Origin: Parvularcula sp039198765 | GTDB lineage: Bacteria; Pseudomonadota; Alphaproteobacteria; Caulobacterales; Parvularculaceae | Assembly: GCA_039198765.1 (NCBI GenBank) | Contig: JBCCTF010000035.1 | Span: 1 to 27,858, forward strand | DNA length: 27,858 bases | Direction of reading: 5' to 3' | Shown here: piece by piece, positions 23,491-27,858 of the stretch | Layout of the letters: the number at the start of each line of letters is the position of its first letter | Position numbering within the stretch: position 1 is the stretch's first letter | Translations under genes and position numbers: made by a program | The notes under the pieces: model-generated | Seen by the model: only the letters and a program-made list of their open reading frames with translations | Told to the model about the DNA's origin: nothing | The model's database searches: none

Positions 23491-23659
23491 CGCGAAACCG
23501 ATTATACCCCGTCAACGGCAGTGAAGCGGAGGAAGATTTGCAGTTGACGTCCAAAATTCGTCTCTTGACGCATCTCTCCCCAGTTCCGAGCTTGTGGTAT
23601 TAAAGGGCGGGGCGATCTGGTGTCCTTGCTCTTGGGGACTGCTGCAAAGGTGCGTGGTG
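23491..23659. promoter_or_regulatory. Divergent promoter region between the kinase gene and the YscB-sctD operon
   Basis: On the minus strand a perfect TATAAT (23501-23506) ends 10 nt before the GTG of the kinase gene, so its transcript would be leaderless or nearly so. On the plus strand an extended -10-like TGGTATTAA (23595-23603) lies about 57 nt before the YscB-like ATG. TTGACG occurs twice on the plus strand (23544-23549, 23565-23570), but neither copy is spaced correctly from a -10. Confidence 0.5.
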
Positions 23660-24112
23660 ATGGCGGAGGCCAACTCTCAGCTGGATCGACTGCTCGTCGA
23701 CTGGGCGCGGGCAAGAGACGGCTTCGCCCCTGAGCGCCGCGACGGGCACTATGTTTTCGTCTTCGACGGCGAGTACGAGGTCGAACTCAGCCAGGACGGC
23801 TCGCGCATGCTTATGCGCAGCGAACTCGAGATGCTGCCGGCCGACATCCGTTTGGCGAACACGCTTATCGAACGTGTGCTCTCCATCCATCTCGGCCGGA
23901 GCATGGCCGGGGAGGAAATCGTCACGGTCGAACCGGAAGGCAAACGGCTGATCCTCTTTCGCGAACTCCCAGTACCGGAAAGTGTGACGCGGTTTTCCGA
24001 GGCCATCGGTGCGTTCGTGAACGCCGCCGCCTTCTGGACACGTCGCCTCCGGGCGGAGATCGCCACCGAGACAGCACCCCGCGGCCCTCAGATGCGAATG
24101 ATGTACCCATGA
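23660..24112 (+). CDS. CesT-type class I chaperone, YscB-like
   Basis: This 150-residue protein has class I chaperone features: helix (SQLDRLLVDWARARDGFAPE), strands (GHYVFVFDGEYEVELSQDGS, RMLMRSELEMLPADIRLANT), a central helix and further strands (EEIVTVEPEGKRLILFRELP). It begins the sctD operon, where Yersinia has yscB. YscB pairs with SycN to escort YopN, and both counterparts and SctW occur in this locus. I chose the ATG at 23660, with AAAGG upstream; an in-frame GTG at 23594 would add a Cys/Trp-rich leader and overlap the promoter-like element. The stop lies 11 nt before sctD. Confidence 0.78.
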   Translation: MAEANSQLDRLLVDWARARDGFAPERRDGHYVFVFDGEYEVELSQDGSRMLMRSELEMLPADIRLANTLIERVLSIHLGRSMAGEEIVTVEPEGKRLILFRELPVPESVTRFSEAIGAFVNAAAFWTRRLRAEIATETAPRGPQMRMMYP

Positions 24113-24123
24113 GGCGCTGAGGC

Positions 24124-25710
24124 ATGTTGCAACCGCAATCCGATCAACCGGTGCCGATGTCTGAGGACGCGATTGTCTTTCGTGTTCTCCGCGGGCTTCA
24201 GTCCGGTGCGGTCGCGGCCCTCGGCAGCGGCCGGCATGTCATCGGGGCGGGAGACGAGGCCGACCTCGTTTTGCTCGGCCGTGGCATGGTGGACAGCCAT
24301 CTTGCGGTGACGTTGGGCGGTGCCGAGCTGCTTGTCGAAGCGCTGGATGGCGAGGTCGTTCTTGCGGACAGGAAGCTGTCGCAGGGTGAGCAGGCGGAGT
24401 TGCCCCCGGGCGTTGCGATCGAGATCGGCGACACGGTCATTGGTATCGGTCCAGAAGACACCAATTGGTCGGCCCTACCGGAGCCGGGCTCGGCGATCGT
24501 GGCCGAACCTGAGCCCCAGCCTTCACCCGAAGCTGAAGAGCAGCAAGGAGCTGAGGAAGCACCGCCAGAGACCGCTCCGGAAACGTCCGCCGCCGTGGAT
24601 GTTCAGGAAAGCTCCGACACCGAGACCGAAGATCCTGCCGATGTGCCGCCTGCCGCGCCGCGCGAGCCGTCGATCGGTCTCCGCGCCGGGGCCGCGGTGG
24701 CTCTGGTGGCAGCACTGCTCATTGGCGGGTTCGATAAGCTCCGCGAACTTGCTGCGCAGTCGGGCGTCGAGTCGCCCGCTATTGGCGATGCGCTAACGGC
24801 ACCCGACCCGCGGCCCGCCCGCGATGTCATTGCCGCCCTTGGACTGCCGGAGGTCCGTGTGGCCGTGCGCGGTGGACGACTGACGCTGCAGGGCTTCGTA
24901 CCAAACGCGCAGTCCATGGAGAGGCTCGAAGCGGCGCTCGCCAAAGCGGAAATCGATGCGGATAACCGCGTGGCGAATGTCGCCACTCTGCTCACCACCG
25001 CTCGGGAGCGTGTCGAGAGCTACCCGTGGCCGGAGCCCGATTTCGGGCCGCATCTCAAGCTCCGCTACTCCGGAAGCGGCGTTTTGACTATCGACGGTTT
25101 CCTCGGGAGCGAGATCGATCGCGCGGCGCTGCGGCGGACCCTGCTGGTGCCTGAACCCGCGCTTACGGGCATCGAACTAACGCGGGACAGCTTGGTCGAT
25201 TGGCGCCGCATCCTGCAGCGCTCGATCGAGGCGGCGGGCCTTGGGATCTGGCTCAAGGTCGATGAGGTGGACGGGTTGCTGCGCGTGTCTGGTAGAGTCA
25301 CGGCCCGCGAGGGCGAGACGTGGCGGAGCGTTGGCCAGGACTTCGTTGAGCGCTCCGGCGGCTGGCCGCGCCTGCTGATCCGGGTCGAAGCGACCGAGGG
25401 CACGATCGTCAACACCGATGATGAGCCTGCACCACAACCGAAACCCGTGGCAGAGGTGTCCGAGCCGGCGGAGCCTGCACCAGAGAATGTCACTTCTCCG
25501 TCCGAACCGGTGCGGCGCCCAGACCTTAAGATCATTGGTGTGATAACCTCCACGGACGGAGCGTCCCGGGTCCTACTAAACGATGGTTCGAACCACGTCG
25601 CAGGGGATGAAATAGCCGACGGCGTCTATGTTAAAGATGTCCAGTATGATCGGGTGATCGTCACAAGAGATGACCGCGACTTCGCCTACAGGATCGAGGG
25701 AACACAATGA
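24124..25710 (+). CDS. sctD: SctD, inner-membrane ring protein with an extra C-terminal domain
   Basis: This 528-residue bitopic protein has a cytoplasmic FHA-like domain (about 17-110, with GSGRHVIGAGDEADLVLLGR), an acidic Pro/Glu-rich linker (about 116-180), one membrane helix (about 185-202), and periplasmic ring-building/BON-like domains (about 225-425: LPEVRVAVRGGRLTLQGFVP, GVLTIDGFLGSEIDRAALRR, GLLRVSGRV). SctD forms the outer inner-membrane ring and contacts the secretin SctC. After a second Pro/Glu-rich linker (433-462) the last 60 residues (LKIIGVITSTDGASRVLLND...) resemble the HR domain of type II secretion GspC/PilP proteins. YscD is only about 420 aa. The start is ATG at 24124; an ATG at 24157 is possible. 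Confidence 0.92.
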   Translation: MLQPQSDQPVPMSEDAIVFRVLRGLQSGAVAALGSGRHVIGAGDEADLVLLGRGMVDSHLAVTLGGAELLVEALDGEVVLADRKLSQGEQAELPPGVAIEIGDTVIGIGPEDTNWSALPEPGSAIVAEPEPQPSPEAEEQQGAEEAPPETAPETSAAVDVQESSDTETEDPADVPPAAPREPSIGLRAGAAVALVAALLIGGFDKLRELAAQSGVESPAIGDALTAPDPRPARDVIAALGLPEVRVAVRGGRLTLQGFVPNAQSMERLEAALAKAEIDADNRVANVATLLTTARERVESYPWPEPDFGPHLKLRYSGSGVLTIDGFLGSEIDRAALRRTLLVPEPALTGIELTRDSLVDWRRILQRSIEAAGLGIWLKVDEVDGLLRVSGRVTAREGETWRSVGQDFVERSGGWPRLLIRVEATEGTIVNTDDEPAPQPKPVAEVSEPAEPAPENVTSPSEPVRRPDLKIIGVITSTDGASRVLLNDGSNHVAGDEIADGVYVKDVQYDRVIVTRDDRDFAYRIEGTQ

Positions 25711-25961
25711 ACGAAACGACCACAAAACCCGACCTATCCGATCTTAGCGCAACGCTCATGGAGGATCCTGAGGGCAAGGCCCGTGACGCTATCATCGCGA
25801 TGGCACAGGAAAAGGCGCGCGTGGTCAAAAGCCAGCTCGATGCCGGCGTCTCACCGGCCGACTACAAAGTTCTTGTCGCCATGCATGCGGCGCTGGAGGC
25901 AATTCCTGATACTATCAGCATGGTCTGGTCCGTGTATCAGCTCGAAGACGAGCAATCGTAA
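25707..25961 (+). CDS. YscE-like needle co-chaperone
   Basis: This 84-residue helical protein overlaps the sctD stop by 4 nt (ATGA) and immediately precedes the needle gene, as yscE lies between yscD and yscF. The helix-turn-helix pattern ARVVKSQLDAGVSPADYKVL, MHAALEAIPDTISMVW matches YscE (ALTKLKKDMMRGGDAKQYQVW..., KALESAIAIIHYV) by eye. YscE and YscG together cap the needle subunit YscF in the cytoplasm. The YscG-like gene follows the needle gene here, which completes the trio. Confidence 0.82.
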   Translation: MNETTTKPDLSDLSATLMEDPEGKARDAIIAMAQEKARVVKSQLDAGVSPADYKVLVAMHAALEAIPDTISMVWSVYQLEDEQS

Positions 25962-25973
25962 GGAGGCTCCAAG

Positions 25974-26204
25974 ATGGAAATCAAATCAGGGTCCAACACC
26001 ATCAACATGGACAATCTGCAGAAGGGTTTTGAGCAGATTGGCAAGGACATGCAGGATCCGAATATCACGAATGATCCTGTGAAAATGACCGCGCTGCAAT
26101 TTCAGATGCAGACAAAGATGATGCTGCTCAATACGATCACGAACGTCCAGCAGGCGTTCTACAACTTCTGCAAGAACCAATCTCAGAAGCTTGGCCAGTC
26201 CTGA
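25974..26204 (+). CDS. sctF: SctF, needle subunit
   Basis: This 76-residue helical-hairpin protein has the needle signature: a polar N-terminus, a central N-D-P turn (residues 33-35) and the C-terminal helix TALQFQMQTKMMLLNTITNV. It polymerises into the extracellular needle. A very strong ribosome-binding site (AAGGAGG, 25960-25966) precedes the ATG by 7 nt, fitting a protein needed in many copies. It carries Cys66 in the C-terminal helix, unusual for a needle subunit. It lies between YscE-like and YscG-like genes. Confidence 0.93.
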   Translation: MEIKSGSNTINMDNLQKGFEQIGKDMQDPNITNDPVKMTALQFQMQTKMMLLNTITNVQQAFYNFCKNQSQKLGQS

Positions 26205-26241
26205 TCACTGACCGTGGCACAACAAAAGGGACGGGTTGAGA

Positions 26242-26610
26242 ATGGAAGTTGATCGAGAGGCGCTGCAGCTCATTGCGGCGACCGCGACACTCACTGGTAG
26301 TCACGGCTGGAAAGAGCCGACCGAGAAGATGATGGATGCAATGGTTGCGGCACGGCCTGCGGATCCCGACGCCCTTGCCATGGTAGCCTCTATCCAGCTC
26401 ATGCTGAACGACGTAGAAGGTGCCAAGAAACGGATCGCGGATCATGTTATGCCGATTGCGCCCGAGCACAGCTTCGCAAAGGCCGTGCTAGTCATGATCC
26501 ATCATAGCAAGGACGAGAAGGCCGAGCGTGACGCCCTGTGCAAGGCGATCATTGCGGCAGACGACGATCCGGACGCCGTGACAGTTGCAAAGGAAGTGAT
26601 GGGTAGCTGA
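26242..26610 (+). CDS. YscG-like TPR needle chaperone
   Basis: This 122-residue all-helical TPR-like protein (LQLIAATATLTGSHGWKEPT, DPDALAMVASIQLMLNDVEG, AERDALCKAIIAADDDPDAV) sits directly after the needle gene, as yscG does. YscG binds the C-terminal helix of YscF together with YscE. I chose the ATG at 26242, with AAGGGA upstream; a TTG two codons earlier is possible. Pattern and length match YscG (about 115 aa), although identity looks low. Confidence 0.82.
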   Translation: MEVDREALQLIAATATLTGSHGWKEPTEKMMDAMVAARPADPDALAMVASIQLMLNDVEGAKKRIADHVMPIAPEHSFAKAVLVMIHHSKDEKAERDALCKAIIAADDDPDAVTVAKEVMGS

Positions 26611-26649
26611 GGCTGCCCGACTCCGACCCGGCCGAAGGAGAGATAGGCG

Positions 26650-27123
26650 ATGATCGAGCCAATTTCCGCGGATCTGAACAGTGCGATGTCTGGCGTGCTT
26701 GCGGAAGTGCCTCAGGGACCAGCGCACACCGCAGCTGCGCGGATTGAGGACACGCTGCGCTTCGACGAGGCGATGATGGCGCCACCGACTGCAGCCGAAA
26801 CCGTGAACGGCGTCGAAAATCGCGTCGCGGTGGGGCTCGAGAGTGGTGAGCAGTGGGTTCTGCCTCAGGGAACGCTGACGCCTGCCGAACCAGCGGCGCC
26901 CACTGTGGGCGACCGGATCCTGAACGGGATGGATACCCTCAGGGACGGCTGGTCCGGCGTGCAGCATTCGATCAGTGAGGCGATGGGCATCAGCGATTTC
27001 ACGCCTGCTGACATGCTGCGTCTGCAGTTTGAGATGCAGCATGGCATGTTCACCCTGACCCTCGTCGGCAACGAGGCCGCGGCGATCCCGAAGAAGGTCG
27101 ATGGCCTGCTTCGAACGGCCTGA
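26650..27123 (+). CDS. sctI: SctI, inner rod / needle adapter protein
   Basis: This 157-residue protein has the conserved SctI C-terminus: DRILNGMDTLRDGWSGVQHS, then a turn and MLRLQFEMQHGMFTLTLVGN, EAAAIPKKVDGLL. SctI anchors the needle to the export gate and takes part in the substrate switch. The ATG has AAGGAGA upstream. It lies between the YscG-like gene and sctJ; a yscH counterpart is absent. Length is a little above YscI (about 115 aa), from a longer Pro/Ala-rich N-terminal part. Confidence 0.92.
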   Translation: MIEPISADLNSAMSGVLAEVPQGPAHTAAARIEDTLRFDEAMMAPPTAAETVNGVENRVAVGLESGEQWVLPQGTLTPAEPAAPTVGDRILNGMDTLRDGWSGVQHSISEAMGISDFTPADMLRLQFEMQHGMFTLTLVGNEAAAIPKKVDGLLRTA

Positions 27124-27139
27124 GCGGAGCTGCTGAACG

Positions 27140-27858
27140 ATGCGCACCCTGATCGGCTGGCTTCGCCCGGCGCTGGCTGTAGGTCTGCTACTGGTGCTCG
27201 GGGGCTGTAAGGTGGAGCTCTTTTCCGAGATCCCCGAGGCGGAGGCCAACGAGATGGTGGCGCTCCTCCTCTCCGAAGGGATCGATGCTGAGAAGGGTGC
27301 GATCGACAAGGGCCTTGTCACGCTCAATGTCGAGTCCGCCGATCTCTCGGCCGCGATCGAAATCCTCAACCAGAACGGCTTTCCGAGAGACAGCTTCTCG
27401 GATCTCGGTACCATGTTTGGCGAGCAGGGGCTGATCTCCTCTCCGCTGGAGGAGCGTGTGCGCTTCGTCTTCGGGCTCTCACAGGCGATCTCCGAGACGC
27501 TGACGCAGATCGACGGCGTAGTCACCGCGCGCGTCCACCTGGTGATGCCGGAGCGTCATCCCCTGGACGAGGTGCCGACCAAATCGACCGCCTCGGTCTT
27601 CATTAAGACGCGTCCCGGCTTGGTGATCGATGACAAGATCCCGCAGGTGAAGATGCTGGTCCAGAACAGCGTCGAGGGCCTCGCCTTCGAGGACGTTTCG
27701 GTCGCCGTCTTCGAAGCCAATCCGCCAGATACGCAGCGCAATCCCGCGCCGCCGATGGCGGACATCTTCGGCTTTCGCTACCCGGCCGATCAGGAGGGCA
27801 AGCTGATCCTTTGGGGTGGGCTCGCAGGCCTCGTCATGCTGATCCTGCTCGTCCTCAA
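27140..27858 (+). CDS. sctJ: SctJ, inner-membrane ring lipoprotein (partial, C-terminus off window)
   Basis: Translation from the ATG at 27140 gives 239 codons to the window edge. It begins with a lipoprotein signal (ALAVGLLLVLGGC, lipidation at Cys23), then the SctJ/FliF-type ring domains: KVELFSEIPEAEANEMVALL, GFPRDSFSDLGTMFGEQGLI, IDGVVTARVHLVMPERHPLD. The start of the C-terminal membrane helix (KLILWGGLAGLVMLILLVL) is at the edge, so only a few residues are missing. SctJ forms the inner ring with SctD. sctK and sctL would be expected downstream. Confidence 0.95.
   Translation, partial: MRTLIGWLRPALAVGLLLVLGGCKVELFSEIPEAEANEMVALLLSEGIDAEKGAIDKGLVTLNVESADLSAAIEILNQNGFPRDSFSDLGTMFGEQGLISSPLEERVRFVFGLSQAISETLTQIDGVVTARVHLVMPERHPLDEVPTKSTASVFIKTRPGLVIDDKIPQVKMLVQNSVEGLAFEDVSVAVFEANPPDTQRNPAPPMADIFGFRYPADQEGKLILWGGLAGLVMLILLVL

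Noticed and set aside
23544..23570. Two TTGACG boxes as sigma-70 -35 elements for the YscB-sctD operon
   Set aside because: No -10-like hexamer lies 16-18 nt downstream of either.
23594..23659. Upstream extension of the YscB-like chaperone
   Set aside because: The GTG at 23594 lies in a promoter-like element and adds a Cys/Trp-rich stretch foreign to class I chaperones.
26488..27525. Minus-strand open frame (345 codons) opposite the YscG-like gene, sctI and sctJ
   Set aside because: It spans three recognised plus-strand genes and has no family resemblance.

Overview
The window is the core of a type III secretion system (T3SS) locus of the Ysc family. It is GC-rich, tightly packed and looks chromosomal or megaplasmid-borne from a Gram-negative bacterium. 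Gene order and protein features follow the Yersinia/Pseudomonas/Aeromonas Ysc plan, and the base composition and the partner-switch module would fit an alphaproteobacterium of the Roseobacter/Rhodobacter kind, but the taxonomy is inference. There are no tRNA or rRNA genes, insertion sequences, phage genes or CRISPR arrays, and no gap between genes exceeds 300 bp.

Layout. (i) 1-6448, minus strand: a STAS-domain anti-sigma-factor antagonist, then the export apparatus sctN, sctO, sctP, sctQ, sctR, sctS and sctT (cut by the window edge), nearly all overlapping or within 10 bp. (ii) 6609-13193, plus strand, divergent: gatekeeper sctW with a fused TyeA domain, SycN-like chaperone, YscX-like, YscY-like, sctV, then a membrane-bound SpoIIE/PP2C phosphatase with a periplasmic sensor. 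(iii) 13224-22901, minus strand: LcrG-like protein, a very large LcrV-type tip protein (844 aa), SycD-like chaperone, YopB-like and YopD-like translocators, a CesT-type chaperone and two paralogous proteins that are probably effectors. (iv) 23035-23490, minus strand: a HATPase_c (RsbW/BtrW-like) serine kinase/anti-sigma protein. (v) 23660-27858, plus strand: YscB-like chaperone, sctD, YscE-like, needle sctF, YscG-like, inner rod sctI and lipoprotein sctJ (cut by the window edge).

How it works together. Groups i, ii and v build the inner-membrane export gate, ATPase complex, basal rings, rod and needle. Group iii supplies tip, translocon and probable cargo. The three classical parts of a partner-switching circuit (phosphatase, STAS antagonist, HATPase kinase) are spread over three transcription units of the same locus, as with BtrU/BtrV/BtrW in Bordetella. 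This suggests that secretion or its transcription is switched by a periplasmic signal sensed by the phosphatase. No sigma factor or AraC-type activator is in the window, and the secretin gene sctC is missing from its usual place between the YscB-like gene and sctD.

The most unusual items are the partner switch inside the locus, the oversized tip protein with internal repeats and an EF-hand-like loop, a kinase lacking the usual adenine-binding Asp, a SctD carrying an apparent GspC-like C-terminal domain, and a two-member effector family built on a duplicated module.
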